Origin: Pantoea sp. CCBC3-3-1
Lineage (GTDB): Bacteria > Pseudomonadota > Gammaproteobacteria > Enterobacterales > Enterobacteriaceae
NCBI RefSeq assembly: GCF_007981265.1
Contig: NZ_CP034363.1
Span: forward strand, 2,046,001 to 2,110,000
Direction of reading: 5' to 3'
Length of the DNA: 64,000 bases
In this document: positions 46,143 to 55,346 of the stretch, piece by piece
Numbering within the stretch: the stretch's first letter is position 1
Layout: each line of letters starts with the position of its first letter
The notes under the pieces: model-generated
Databases searched by the model: none
What the model saw: the letters and a program-made list of their open reading frames with translations, nothing else
Told to the model about the DNA's origin: nothing
Made by a program: the position numbers and the translations under genes

Positions 46143-47540
46143 ATGGCTGCCAACCGCATTGAAAAAGATTCAATGGGTTCCATCGAAGTTCCAGCGGATA
46201 AATTATGGGGCGCGCAAACGCAGCGTTCCCTGGAACATTTCCGCATCTCCAGCGAAAAAATGCCACCGGAGCTGGTCCACGCGCTGGCGCTGACCAAACG
46301 TGCTGCCGCCAAAGTGAACAGCGATTTAGGTCTGCTGCCCGATGAACGTTCGCAAGCTATCGTCCAGGCTGCCGATGAAGTGCTGGCAGACAAACATACC
46401 GGGGAGTTTCCGCTGGCAATCTGGCAGACCGGTTCCGGTACGCAAACCAACATGAATATGAATGAAGTGCTCGCCAATCGCGCCAGTGAAATTCTGGGCG
46501 GCGAGCGCGGCATGTCTCGTCTGGTTCACCCCAACGACGACGTGAACAAAAGCCAAAGTTCGAATGACGTTTTCCCAACGGCGATGCATGTCGCGGCTGT
46601 GGTCGCGGTAAAAGAGCATCTGATCCCGCAGCTGAAAGTGTTGCAGAAAACGCTGAATGATAAAGCCGAAGCCTTTAAAGACATTGTGAAGATCGGTCGT
46701 ACGCATCTCCAGGATGCCACGCCGCTAACGCTGGGGCAGGAAATTTCTGGCTGGGTCGCCATGCTGAACCATAACCTGACGCATATTGAGCAGAGTATTC
46801 CTCATGTGGCAGAGCTGGCGCTGGGCGGTACCGCTGTCGGCACCGGGCTGAACACGCATCCTGAATATGCAGTACGCGTGGCTAAAGAGCTGGCAGAATT
46901 GACGGGCCAGCCTTTTGTGACTTCCCCGAATAAGTTTGAAGCACTGGCAACCTGTGATGCGCTGGTGCATGCGCATGGCTCGTTAAAAGGGCTGGCTGCC
47001 TCACTGATGAAGATTGCAAATGATGTTCGCTGGTTATCTTCCGGCCCACGTTGCGGCATTGGTGAAATTGCGATTCCTGAGAATGAGCCAGGCAGCTCCA
47101 TTATGCCAGGTAAAGTAAATCCGACGCAGTGTGAAGCAATGACCATGCTGTGCTGCCAGGTGATGGGAAATGATGTTGCGGTAAATATGGGCGGCGCATC
47201 CGGTAATTTCGAGCTGAACGTTTACCGCCCGATGATCATTCACAATTTCCTGCAATCGGTGCGTATGCTGGCTGACGGCATGGACAGTTTTAACCATCAC
47301 TGTGCGGTGGGCATTGAGCCAAATCACGATCGTATTTCCCAGCTGCTGAATGAATCACTGATGCTGGTGACGGCTTTAAATACCCATATCGGTTACGATA
47401 AAGCGGCAGAAATTGCTAAAAAGGCCCATAAAGAAGGCTTAACCCTGAAGGCTTCCGCGCTGAAGTTGGGTTATCTTTCTGAAGAAGAATTTGACAGTTG
47501 GGTACGTCCGGAAGAGATGGTTGGCAGCATGAAAGCCTAA
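46143..47540 (+). CDS. fumC: Class II fumarate hydratase
   Basis: A 465-residue oxygen-stable fumarase of the TCA cycle, homotetrameric and iron-free. The fumarase/aspartase signature is [13 protein letters not shown]. Other marks are [39 protein letters not shown] and [16 protein letters not shown]. Length is normal. E. coli has a fumA copy next door; none is present here, so this may be the main fumarase of this locus. Confidence 0.97.
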   Translation: MAANRIEKDSMGSIEVPADKLWGAQTQRSLEHFRISSEKMPPELVHALALTKRAAAKVNSDLGLLPDERSQAIVQAADEVLADKHTGEFPLAIWQTGSGTQTNMNMNEVLANRASEILGGERGMSRLVHPNDDVNKSQSSNDVFPTAMHVAAVVAVKEHLIPQLKVLQKTLNDKAEAFKDIVKIGRTHLQDATPLTLGQEISGWVAMLNHNLTHIEQSIPHVAELALGGTAVGTGLNTHPEYAVRVAKELAELTGQPFVTSPNKFEALATCDALVHAHGSLKGLAASLMKIANDVRWLSSGPRCGIGEIAIPENEPGSSIMPGKVNPTQCEAMTMLCCQVMGNDVAVNMGGASGNFELNVYRPMIIHNFLQSVRMLADGMDSFNHHCAVGIEPNHDRISQLLNESLMLVTALNTHIGYDKAAEIAKKAHKEGLTLKASALKLGYLSEEEFDSWVRPEEMVGSMKA

Positions 47541-47559
47541 TATTCTGTAACAGAGTGAG

Positions 47560-47588
47560 AGAGCGGAAATCATTTCCGCTCTTTTTTT
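47560..47588 (+). terminator. fumC Rho-independent terminator
   Basis: AGAGCGGAAA and TTTCCGCTCT form a perfect 10-bp stem with loop TCA, followed by a run of T residues, 19 bases after the fumC stop. Confidence 0.93.
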
Positions 47589-47608
47589 GTCTGCGTTTTA
47601 TCTTCTGG

Positions 47609-48538
47609 TTACGACAATCTGTCGCTATAGAGATGCAGGCGGGGAATGATCAAAAAAAGCTTTTTTGCCTCAGGTTTAAAACGGTGCACAACTTTATCAG
47701 CATCATAATTTAATAACTCTCCCAGCTTGGGTACCGAAGCCGTATCGGGGCAAAGCACCAGCAATGGCGAAGGACAGGCGAACTGAGTTTGCTTCTGATC
47801 TTGCTTATTCCATACGCGAGCAATCGGTTGCACCTTTACCGGGCGTTTAATTTTCAGCCGGGCAGAGTGGGGTAATGAATTAACCGCCTCGATCTCATCC
47901 TGTAATTTTTCGGCCCATTGCTCACGCGTCCAGGGGGCGACTGCCCGTCCTGATTGCAGACTTTTATTGAGCTTTTCCAGCAGTTCCTCGCGGCTGATAT
48001 TTTTAATAATATGTTTGTTTGCCCAGCCGAAACGTACCGAATCCGGCGCGTCAAGTAAGGTAATAGTCCGGTAAGCGTTAAGGGTAATTAACCCCCTGAG
48101 ATGGGTGTGCACAAAATCAAATCGTTCTTCACTGGGTACGCCAGATTCAACAGTGATAATTTCTTCCAGACGCTGCTTCAGGCTATTAATCTGACTAACC
48201 TGCTGGTGCAGGAGGCTGGCTTCCTGAGCGCTGGCCTGTAGACAAATAGCGCCAGGCAAACGCACGGCGGATTTTGTACTGACCGTTTCCGACTGATGCT
48301 GCATATAAAGACGACAAAAGTGAGTAATAGCCATTTGCAACGCGGTTTGTGCCAAATGTTGCTCCACGGCAATCTGCGTTAACGGATCGTTTTCGTGGCC
48401 TTTCTGAACGGGAGGCAGTTCAAACACTCGCGCAGCAAGCAGACGTCTGGCTGAGAGTTGCTCGCTTAGCGTCGTTAGGGCTTTCTCCAGCTCAGCAGCG
48501 CAGCGATGGAGATTATCTACCGCATCATAACGATTCAT
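47609..48538 (-). CDS. tus: DNA replication terminus site-binding protein Tus
   Basis: A 309-residue monomeric protein that binds Ter sites and blocks replication forks from one side. It has the same length as E. coli Tus and recognisable segments such as RPVKVQPIARVWNKQ and FGWANKHIIKNISREELLEKL. A Ter core lies 10 bases upstream of the ATG and abuts its AAGGG ribosome-binding site, the arrangement expected for Tus autorepression. Confidence 0.95.
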   Translation of the reverse strand: MNRYDAVDNLHRCAAELEKALTTLSEQLSARRLLAARVFELPPVQKGHENDPLTQIAVEQHLAQTALQMAITHFCRLYMQHQSETVSTKSAVRLPGAICLQASAQEASLLHQQVSQINSLKQRLEEIITVESGVPSEERFDFVHTHLRGLITLNAYRTITLLDAPDSVRFGWANKHIIKNISREELLEKLNKSLQSGRAVAPWTREQWAEKLQDEIEAVNSLPHSARLKIKRPVKVQPIARVWNKQDQKQTQFACPSPLLVLCPDTASVPKLGELLNYDADKVVHRFKPEAKKLFLIIPRLHLYSDRLS

Positions 48539-48548
48539 AGGTGCACCC

Positions 48549-48564
48549 TTAGTTACAACATACT
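48549..48564 (-). promoter_or_regulatory. Ter site 1, in the tus leader
   Basis: The minus strand reads AGTATGTTGTAACTAA, the 16-base core of E. coli TerB-type sites, with flanks CATC and GG. By analogy with E. coli Tus-Ter, the 5' end of this strand is the non-permissive face, so forks travelling right to left in the window would stop here. It also covers the tus leader. Confidence 0.93.
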
Positions 48565-48659
48565 GATGAGTATAACGCGATTAGTGGAAATAAACAGCTC
48601 AGGAGAGGGGGAATATAAAAAGTAAAAGGGGGGAGTTGAAGGAACATAATAAAGAAGAC

Positions 48660-48683
48660 GCCACGCTGAAGATTCAGCGTGGC
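48660..48683 (-). terminator. Terminator of the H-NS-family gene
   Basis: GCCACGCTGAA and TTCAGCGTGGC form an 11-bp stem. Read leftwards it is followed by the T-rich GTCTTCTTTATT. It lies 7 bases after the gene's stop. Confidence 0.75.
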
Positions 48684-48689
48684 TGAAGA

Positions 48690-49091
48690 TTAGATCAGGA
48701 AATCTTCCAGTTTTTTACCTTGATCCAGCGCCTGCTTAATCACCGCAGGAGTACGACCCTGGCCGGTCCAGGATTTGGTTTCGCCGTTTTCGTCGGTGTA
48801 CTGATATTTGGCCGGACGTGGAGCACGTTTAGCGCGAGATTTACCCGTCGTATTTTCAGCAGAGGTCAGTTCGCTTAAATCGATACCGTCGTCCAGAAGC
48901 ATCTGGCGATATTTAGCCAGTTTCTCTTCTTTTTCTTTGATTTCAGAAGCGATCGCGGCTTCTGCATCACGACGTTCGTTAACAACCGCTTCAAGTTTTT
49001 CCAGCATCTCTTCCAGCTCAGATAAAGAAACTTCACGAGCCTGTGCACGAAGGGTTCGAATGTTATTTAATACTTTCAGAGTTTCGCTCAT
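48690..49091 (-). CDS. H-NS-family nucleoid-associated protein
   Basis: A 133-residue DNA-binding silencer. The N-terminal coiled-coil oligomerisation part ([20 protein letters not shown] start, [15 protein letters not shown]) is followed by a basic linker ([15 protein letters not shown]). The C-terminal DNA-binding domain carries the AT-hook-like [12 protein letters not shown]. It could be the main H-NS or an H-NS/StpA paralogue: E. coli has hns near galU, not near tus, so a second copy is plausible. It lies between two Ter sites. Cnu, a likely binding partner, is encoded 24 kb to the left. Confidence 0.93.
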   Translation of the reverse strand: MSETLKVLNNIRTLRAQAREVSLSELEEMLEKLEAVVNERRDAEAAIASEIKEKEEKLAKYRQMLLDDGIDLSELTSAENTTGKSRAKRAPRPAKYQYTDENGETKSWTGQGRTPAVIKQALDQGKKLEDFLI

Positions 49092-49824
49092 AAAGGAATC
49101 CGTAGCGTTAAGTGGTTTAAAAAATAGTGGTGTATGTACGACAAACAGTGTACATACAAATCTCTAAGTTAAAAACACCTGAATGGAAAAAAGTCTCTTT
49201 ATTTACCTGCTTTTTCATTTTTTTTGCAAATTAGCGCAAACAGGAAAGCAATATATTATCCCTTGATAAGAAAATTCCTGGTGAAAGTGACGGTAAAAAA
49301 AACGGAAATGTGCAGTACGTTGCTCGAGTAATGGCCATAATTGCAGCGCATTATCCCTCTGGAATTATAACGAATTAGCCTGCTTACCGTTAGCATGCTG
49401 GCATACGTAACAGAATGCGTGCTGGACATATAGTCGAATTTAAAGCGTTGTAAACCTGAATATAAGAAATTTTTGAGGGAATAACTCATCGGATTTGTTG
49501 CTGTTGCGTTATGGCAATCCGAGGTTATTGCTGGATATCGAGTGCTTAACCGACGGAAATATTTTTTGTCAAAGCATTAAATGTGAAAAAAGATATTCCT
49601 TATCTGGAATTAGTTACAACATACTTTTTGTTAGTTTTTCATTAAGTCGCTGCAATATTGTGCACAAAGAGGATTAAGAGAGGCGATAATACAAAGCTAA
49701 AAAGTCAGGCAGGGCAGCGAGTTAAACAAGAGGTTATCTGGTGATTTAGCGAAGCCTGTGCCAGGCTGCCTTTATTCAATACGACCGTCTCCACCCTTTA
49801 TGCCGTAATTGGCGGGAGATAAGC
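49092..49824. other. AT-rich non-coding region with the second Ter site
   Basis: These 733 bases between the H-NS-family gene and the AbrB-family gene are strongly AT-rich. Frames at 49256-49489 (minus) and 49495-49677 (plus) have no convincing ribosome-binding site or protein-like composition. The region should contain the promoter of the H-NS-family gene and the second Ter core. It could also be a binding region for H-NS itself. Confidence 0.5.
49610..49625 (-). promoter_or_regulatory. Ter site 2
   Basis: The same 16-base core AGTATGTTGTAACTAA occurs on the minus strand, flanked by AAAA and TTCC. It is 1061 bases to the right of site 1 and has the same polarity, so it should also stop right-to-left forks. 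Confidence 0.9.
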
Positions 49825-50868
49825 ATGAAAACAGCGGTACGCTGGCTATGGTTAATCTTTTACTCTCTTCTGTTCGTTCTGGCCCTTGAGCAATTGCACC
49901 TTCCCGCCGCATTGCTGCTTGGGCCAATGGCAATTGCTATTGTCTTTGCTGCGTGGGATAAGCCGCTAATTGTTTATCGTCCTGTTATTTACCTCGCTCA
50001 GGGTGTTGTCGGATGCATGATCGCCCGGGCAATACCTGCCTCACTCTTTCCTGAAATAGTAAATAACTGGCTGCTATTCGCACTTACCCTGTTTTCGGTC
50101 ATTATCGCCAGCGCCGTGCTGGGCTGGCTGTTAACACGCTGGCAGGTATTGCCTGGCTCAACGGCGATTTGGGGTTCTTCGCCTGGGGCGGCTACCGCAA
50201 TGACAATCATGGCCGAAAGTTATGGCGCAGATGTACGGCTGGTCGCCTTTATGCAATATCTTCGCGTAGTGATTGTCGCGCTTGCTGCCACGTTAGTAGC
50301 CCGTATCTGGGCACCACCGATGGGTTCGCACGCTGCTTCAGGATTAGATATTATCCAGCCGGTTGCCTGGACAGCTTTCGGGCAAACTTCAGCGCTTATT
50401 TTGTGCTGCGTGGTCATCAGCCGCTATTTGCGTATCCCCGCGGGTGCATTATTACTCTCTCTGGCGGCTGGGATAACGGCTCAGGAAATGCAGCTAGTTG
50501 AGCTGGAATTGCCGCCAGCATTGTTAATGGTCGCTTATGCAATAATTGGCTGGAGTATTGGTCTGCGTTTTAACCGCGCCATATTGCTCTATGCGGCAAA
50601 AGCGCTACCCCGACTTTTGTTATCGATATTAAGCCTGGTGGCTATCTGTGGCGGATTCGCTTTTTTACTGGTTCACTTTGCAGGTATTGATCCCTTGACG
50701 GCATATCTGGCGACCAGTCCGGGCGGTGCCGACTCGGTAGCGATTATCGCCTCGTCCAGCCAGGTCGATATGTCATTTGTGATGGCGATGCAAACCGGAC
50801 GCTTTATTATTGTCCTGTTTACCGGCCCGGCGCTGGCAAAGTGGGTAAGTAACAGGCGTTCTGCATAG
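49825..50868 (+). CDS. AbrB-family integral membrane protein
   Basis: A 347-residue membrane protein with about ten hydrophobic segments in two homologous halves. The repeated pattern LPAALLLGPM / PGSTAIWGSSPGAATAM / YGADVRLVAFMQYLRV in the first half is mirrored by the C-terminal TAYLATSPGGADSVAII and FVMAMQTGRF. This matches the AbrB (PF05145-type) family, which includes E. coli AbrB; the name comes from an inferred regulatory effect, but the protein looks like a transporter. Its substrate is unknown. AGCATG-type start with GGGAG upstream. Confidence 0.87.
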   Translation: MKTAVRWLWLIFYSLLFVLALEQLHLPAALLLGPMAIAIVFAAWDKPLIVYRPVIYLAQGVVGCMIARAIPASLFPEIVNNWLLFALTLFSVIIASAVLGWLLTRWQVLPGSTAIWGSSPGAATAMTIMAESYGADVRLVAFMQYLRVVIVALAATLVARIWAPPMGSHAASGLDIIQPVAWTAFGQTSALILCCVVISRYLRIPAGALLLSLAAGITAQEMQLVELELPPALLMVAYAIIGWSIGLRFNRAILLYAAKALPRLLLSILSLVAICGGFAFLLVHFAGIDPLTAYLATSPGGADSVAIIASSSQVDMSFVMAMQTGRFIIVLFTGPALAKWVSNRRSA

Positions 50869-50880
50869 GGTGATAAAAGT

Positions 50881-50907
50881 AAAAAGGCCAGGCTGTTTAG
50901 CCTGGCC
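50881..50907 (-). terminator. betT terminator, possibly bidirectional
   Basis: GGCCAGGCT and AGCCTGGCC form a 9-bp stem around GTTT. Read leftwards, after betT, it is followed by TTTTTACTTTT. Read rightwards it lies 13 bases after the AbrB-family gene stop. Confidence 0.85.
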
Positions 50908-50922
50908 AGAATCACTGTTTTA

Positions 50923-52962
50923 TCAAACTTCAGGGAAGGGCATGGAATTGCCCGGCGCTTCACGGTGAATATGCAGGAAGGTTAAATGACGTTCGTACTG
51001 ATCGAGAATGTCATTAATAATCTGCTCTTTGGTGTAGTCCATCAGATCGTTGCCCTGTGTTCCTTCCAGCAGGAAGGTTTCGAGGCGGAAATAGTCGGAC
51101 TTACCGCTACGTGCACGGTAGGTAAATGCCGGAACGGAATAGCGCTGTGGCCATATCTGATACAGGAAGCTCTGCTCATCACCCAGATTTACCAGCATCT
51201 CCAGATGGTTCAGACGCTCGTCTTCCAGCGGTGGTCGCTCACTGACCTGCACTTTCGCACCGCGTCGCTCCAGCTCCATGGCGACCTCTTCCATTGCCGG
51301 ACGACAGACATTATCCAGCATTTTCCGGGTATGCGTGCTGCCAGGATAGTTCATCACGCGGGAAATACGCTGCTTCCAGTTCAGGCGATCTTCACGTGAA
51401 ACCGGCACCGGCGGCGTACTGACTGTAGAACTTGCCCGACGGTGGTCTTCTACGCGCAGGGATTTATACAGGCCCGCCATCACAAAGAAAATCACAAAGC
51501 TGAAGGGCAGGCCCATAATCACCGTGGTTTTCTGAAGTGCCGTTACGCCGTTAACCATCAGCATGCCCAACGTCAGTAAACCGATAGCCAGTGACCAGAA
51601 GATACGCAGCCAGTTTGGCGCATCGTTATTAATGTCGCTCAGGCGCGAGGTAAAGTTACCCAGCACCAGCGAGCCGGAATCCGCTGAGGTAACATAGAAC
51701 AGCAGGCCGGTAATGGTGGCCACCGAAGCGCTGAAGGTAAACGCCGGATATTGCGCCAGCAGGCTGTAGAAACCGCGTTCAGGGTGGGCAAGCGTTTCCT
51801 GAGCCAGCGCCAGATTGCCGTGAATAATTTCGTTCAACGCGCTGTTGCCGAAAATCGACAGCCACAGCAGGGTAAAGATAAACGGAATAGTCAGCGTGCC
51901 CACAACGAACTGACGAATGGTACGACCACGGGAAATACGTGCCAGGAACAACCCGACAAACGGCGACCAGGCAACCCACCATGCCCAGAAGAACAGCGTC
52001 CAGTTGTTCATCCATTCCGTAGGGCGGTCGAAAGCAAAACTGTTCAGCGTCATGCCAACAAAACGATTGATATAGTCACCAACGTTCAGCACCAGCGCAT
52101 TCAGCAGGAAGCTGGTATCGCCCATAAACAGGACGAACAGGATCAGGCCCAGCGCCAGCAGGACGTTTAGCTCAGACAGGATGCGAATGCCTTTATTGAC
52201 GCCGGACGTCACCGAAATCGTCGCCATCACCACCGACAGCGCAATCAGCGCAGCCTGCGCGGTGATCCCTTCAGGCACGTCAAACAGAACCTTAAGGCCG
52301 TAGTTCAGCTGAACCACGCCAATCCCCAGCGTGGTGGCAATACCAAAGATAGTCCCCACCACCGCGGCGATATCCACCGAGTGACCGATCCAGCCGTTAA
52401 TGCGTTTACCAAAAATAGGGTAAAGCGCCGAGCGGATGGTCAGCGGAAGGCCGTAACGGTAGCTGAAGTAGCCGAGCGCAATGCCCATCAACGCGTACAT
52501 GGCCCAGCCGGTAACACCGTAGTGGAACAGCGTCCAGACCATCGCCTGACGGGCCGCTTCCATGGTTTGTCCCTGACCTTCGGGTGGCATCATATATTGC
52601 GTAACGGGTTCAGCTACCGAGAAGAACATCAGATCGATACCGATACCCGCTGCGAACAGCATCGCTGCCCAGCTCATCATGCTGAATTCTGGTTTTGATT
52701 GCTCCGGCCCAAGCTTAATGGAGCCAAAGCGTGAGGCGGCAATTAAAATGACGAACACCAGATAGACGGTGGCGGCAAGCAGATAATACCAGCCGAAGGT
52801 GTTAGAGACCCATTCAAGGGTATTGTTGATCCACCGGTCAGAAAGCGAGGTGTAGAAAATTGTGGTCAGGGTAAATATCAGGATCAGCGCTGCTGAAGTA
52901 TAAAAGACCACGGGGTTAATGCGGTCTTGTTGTTCTTTCCTGGGTATTTCAGTCGTCGGCAT
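50923..52962 (-). CDS. betT: Choline BCCT transporter
   Basis: A 679-residue betaine/choline/carnitine transporter with 12 membrane helices and a long cytoplasmic C-terminal tail (about residues 510-679), typical of osmosensing BetT. The glycine-rich motif is AAGIGIDLMFFSVAEPV, and the aromatic box lies in NNWTLFFWAWWVAWSPFVGLF. It imports choline for conversion to glycine betaine under osmotic stress. betIBA is not in the window; a BetI-like operator upstream implies control by BetI encoded elsewhere. TCGGAGAA precedes the ATG. Confidence 0.94.
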   Translation of the reverse strand: MPTTEIPRKEQQDRINPVVFYTSAALILIFTLTTIFYTSLSDRWINNTLEWVSNTFGWYYLLAATVYLVFVILIAASRFGSIKLGPEQSKPEFSMMSWAAMLFAAGIGIDLMFFSVAEPVTQYMMPPEGQGQTMEAARQAMVWTLFHYGVTGWAMYALMGIALGYFSYRYGLPLTIRSALYPIFGKRINGWIGHSVDIAAVVGTIFGIATTLGIGVVQLNYGLKVLFDVPEGITAQAALIALSVVMATISVTSGVNKGIRILSELNVLLALGLILFVLFMGDTSFLLNALVLNVGDYINRFVGMTLNSFAFDRPTEWMNNWTLFFWAWWVAWSPFVGLFLARISRGRTIRQFVVGTLTIPFIFTLLWLSIFGNSALNEIIHGNLALAQETLAHPERGFYSLLAQYPAFTFSASVATITGLLFYVTSADSGSLVLGNFTSRLSDINNDAPNWLRIFWSLAIGLLTLGMLMVNGVTALQKTTVIMGLPFSFVIFFVMAGLYKSLRVEDHRRASSTVSTPPVPVSREDRLNWKQRISRVMNYPGSTHTRKMLDNVCRPAMEEVAMELERRGAKVQVSERPPLEDERLNHLEMLVNLGDEQSFLYQIWPQRYSVPAFTYRARSGKSDYFRLETFLLEGTQGNDLMDYTKEQIINDILDQYERHLTFLHIHREAPGNSMPFPEV

Positions 52963-53393
52963 AGATTCTCCGAAAAAATGCTCAAGAATAAACCCGTTTC
53001 ACAAAGCGTGCCTTAGCGCATACTGGGTTGTGTCCGCCGTATATCCGCTAACTACACTGAGGAATGGTTCGGGTTGAGTGGGTTATCTTATTGATTTACG
53101 TTAAATGACTCGGTAATTTGTTGACCTCCTGAGCGATTTTGTTAAAAAAGATGCAGTCACTATAGGTTTTATTGATTGAGCATTCAATTAAAAATAATTT
53201 CAGTATTTTTCAGGCTTTCAACAGGCCTTATCAATGTAGGGTTTTAGGACAAGTCATTTTCAGATTAAAGACGTCAGAAAAAAACGAGCCGCCCTGACGA
53301 ATGGCGTTAAGCCCGCATTTATGCTGCAATGAACAGTGTTGAGGCGATCGTGCTGAACGTGAGTCGGTGGCACAGAGTTAACCAGGAGTTATT
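52963..53393. promoter_or_regulatory. Divergent region between betT and msrA with a BetI-like operator
   Basis: At 53172-53191 the sequence TTGATTGAGCATTCAATTAA closely matches the imperfect palindrome bound by BetI (TTGATTG-ACGTTCAAT type). The remaining 431-base region is AT-rich. The msrA side carries an AGGAG seven bases before the ATG. No gene is visible. Confidence 0.7.
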
Positions 53394-53921
53394 ATGACTG
53401 AATATGCAATTATCGCTGGCGGCTGTTTCTGGTGTACAGAAGCAGTCTTTAAACAGATTAACGGTGTGGAATCGGTAGAAAGTGGCTATATCGGGGGCCA
53501 TGTAGCCAACCCGACCTATCGCCAGGTTTGTACCGGCGAAACGGGCCACGCGGAAGCCATTCGCTTAGGTTTCGATCCGGAAAAAATCAGCTACGGTGAT
53601 TTGCTGGATATCAGCTTCGCCACGCACGATCCTACCCAGCTAAACCGTCAGGGTAACGATATCGGCACTCAGTATCGCTCGGCGATTTTCCCAGCCAATG
53701 AAGCTCAGGCGGTGGAAGCGAAAGCGGCGATTGCCCGTGCGCAGGTTGATCATGACGAACCGGTCGTCACCACTATTGAAAGCGATGCACAGTGGTATCC
53801 TGCTGAAGATTATCACCAGAACTACTGGGAAGGCGAAGGGCAGGAAAACCGCTATTGCCTGGCGGTCATCCCGCCAAAACTACAAAAACTGCATAAGCGT
53901 TTCGCTGACCGCACCAAATAA
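53394..53921 (+). CDS. msrA: Peptide methionine sulfoxide reductase MsrA
   Basis: A 175-residue enzyme reducing methionine-S-sulfoxide in proteins and free methionine. The active site is GGCFWCTEAVF, and GYIGGHVANPTYRQVCTGETGHAEA and YGDLLDISFATHDPTQLNRQG follow. It lacks the N-terminal extension and resolving-Cys tail of E. coli MsrA, so it is the short form. CCAGGAG precedes the ATG. Confidence 0.96.
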   Translation: MTEYAIIAGGCFWCTEAVFKQINGVESVESGYIGGHVANPTYRQVCTGETGHAEAIRLGFDPEKISYGDLLDISFATHDPTQLNRQGNDIGTQYRSAIFPANEAQAVEAKAAIARAQVDHDEPVVTTIESDAQWYPAEDYHQNYWEGEGQENRYCLAVIPPKLQKLHKRFADRTK

Positions 53922-53925
53922 GTCA

Positions 53926-53954
53926 GACAGGATGGGCGCGTGGCCCATCCTGTC
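53926..53954. terminator. Convergent terminator between msrA and ynfM
   Basis: GACAGGATGGGC and GCCCATCCTGTC form a perfect 12-bp stem around GCGTG, between convergent genes 4 and 9 bases away. It is a strong hairpin with only short T runs. Confidence 0.75.
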
Positions 53955-53963
53955 TTCATCGCG

Positions 53964-55247
53964 TTAAAGCTGTCGGCTGCGTAAACGCAGGCCAACCAGC
54001 AGCGCTACTACCAGCAGCAGAGCAATAAATACGGCAATTCCCTGCCAGCCAAATTTGTGCCAGAACACGCCTCCCAGCGTTCCCGCCAGGCTTGAACCTA
54101 AATAATAACTGAACAGATAAAGCGACGATGCCTGACCTTTCGCACGCCGTGCGCGAGGGCCAATCCAGCCGCTGGCGACGGAATGCGCCGCGAAGAAGCC
54201 TGCGGTAAACAGCATCATTCCCGGAAAAATAAACCACAGAGAATTCACCAGCGTAATCAGCACCCCAGCCAGCATAATCCCGGTCGAGAACAGCAGCACG
54301 CTGGCGCGGCCATATTTTGCCGTCATCGCACCCGCTTTAGGCGAACTCCACGATCCGGTGAGATAAACCACCGACAGCAGGCCAACAACGGCCTGGCTTA
54401 GCGACCAGGGCGGCGACAGCAGCCGGTAGCCAATGTAATTAAACAGGGTGACGAAAGCGCCCATTAGTAAAAAGCCTTCGGCAAACAGCAGCGGCAAACC
54501 GCTGTCACGCCAGTGCAGGCGAAAGTTGATCATCAAACTGCGAGGCTTCAGGGAGGCCGGGCGAAAATGGCGCGAAGGCGGTAAAATTTTCCAAAACATC
54601 AGCGCGGAAGCCAGCGCAAAACAGCCGATCGCCGCTATCGCCACGCGCCAGTTGGTAATATCGGTGATGACTCCGCTTAACAACCTGCCGCTCATGCCGC
54701 CAATGGAATTACCGCTGATATACAGCCCCATTGAAAAAGCGATCACGCTGGGATGAATTTCTTCGCTCAGATAGGTCATCCCCACGGCCGCCACGCCGCT
54801 GAGCGACAGCCCAATCAGCGCCCGCATAATTAAAATGCCATGCCAGCTGGTCATGGTAGCTGAAAGCAGGGTACAAACTGCGGCCAGCAACAGCGCGGTC
54901 ACCATTACCGGCTTGCGTCCAATGGCATCCGAAAGCGGCCCGGTAATCAGCAAGCCCAGCGCCAGCAGACCGGTAGAAATAGAGAGCGACAGGCTGCTGG
55001 TAGCCGGAGAAACGCCAAACTCCTGGGTTAAAACCGGCAAAATGGGCTGCACGCAATACAACAAGACAAAGGTGGCCAGTCCGGCGGAAAAAAGCGCCAG
55101 GGTGACACGCATAAATTCTGGCGTGCCACGTTTAATAAACAGCGGGGGCGTGGCGCTGTTTGTAGCGCGAGGGCGAGTAGAACGTTGAATGGCGGAGCGT
55201 CGTTCAGCACCGTTGTCGGCCACGATGCTGCGAGATGAGTGGTTCAC
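53964..55247 (-). CDS. ynfM: MFS transporter YnfM
   Basis: A 427-residue 12-helix major facilitator. The long polar N-terminus before FIKRGTPEFMRVTLALFSAGLATFVLLYCVQPILP follows the E. coli YnfM pattern, and GPLSDAIGRKPV is the family loop motif. The start is a GTG with AAGGG upstream. It is divergent from the LysR gene ynfL, as in E. coli. Relatives export sugars or drugs; the substrate is unknown. Confidence 0.92.
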   Translation of the reverse strand: MNHSSRSIVADNGAERRSAIQRSTRPRATNSATPPLFIKRGTPEFMRVTLALFSAGLATFVLLYCVQPILPVLTQEFGVSPATSSLSLSISTGLLALGLLITGPLSDAIGRKPVMVTALLLAAVCTLLSATMTSWHGILIMRALIGLSLSGVAAVGMTYLSEEIHPSVIAFSMGLYISGNSIGGMSGRLLSGVITDITNWRVAIAAIGCFALASALMFWKILPPSRHFRPASLKPRSLMINFRLHWRDSGLPLLFAEGFLLMGAFVTLFNYIGYRLLSPPWSLSQAVVGLLSVVYLTGSWSSPKAGAMTAKYGRASVLLFSTGIMLAGVLITLVNSLWFIFPGMMLFTAGFFAAHSVASGWIGPRARRAKGQASSLYLFSYYLGSSLAGTLGGVFWHKFGWQGIAVFIALLLVVALLVGLRLRSRQL

Positions 55248-55346
55248 TGCGATCCCTTAAAAAGAAGAAAAATTATACTGTTAACTGTAAGCCCGGCTTA
55301 ATATGATGTCTAATCTATTAATAATCTTGAATGATACGTTTAAAAT

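Noticed and set aside
49256..49677. Two short open frames (77 codons minus, 60 codons plus) between the H-NS-family gene and the AbrB-family gene.
   Set aside because: No ribosome-binding site, unlikely amino-acid composition, and the second frame runs across the Ter core.
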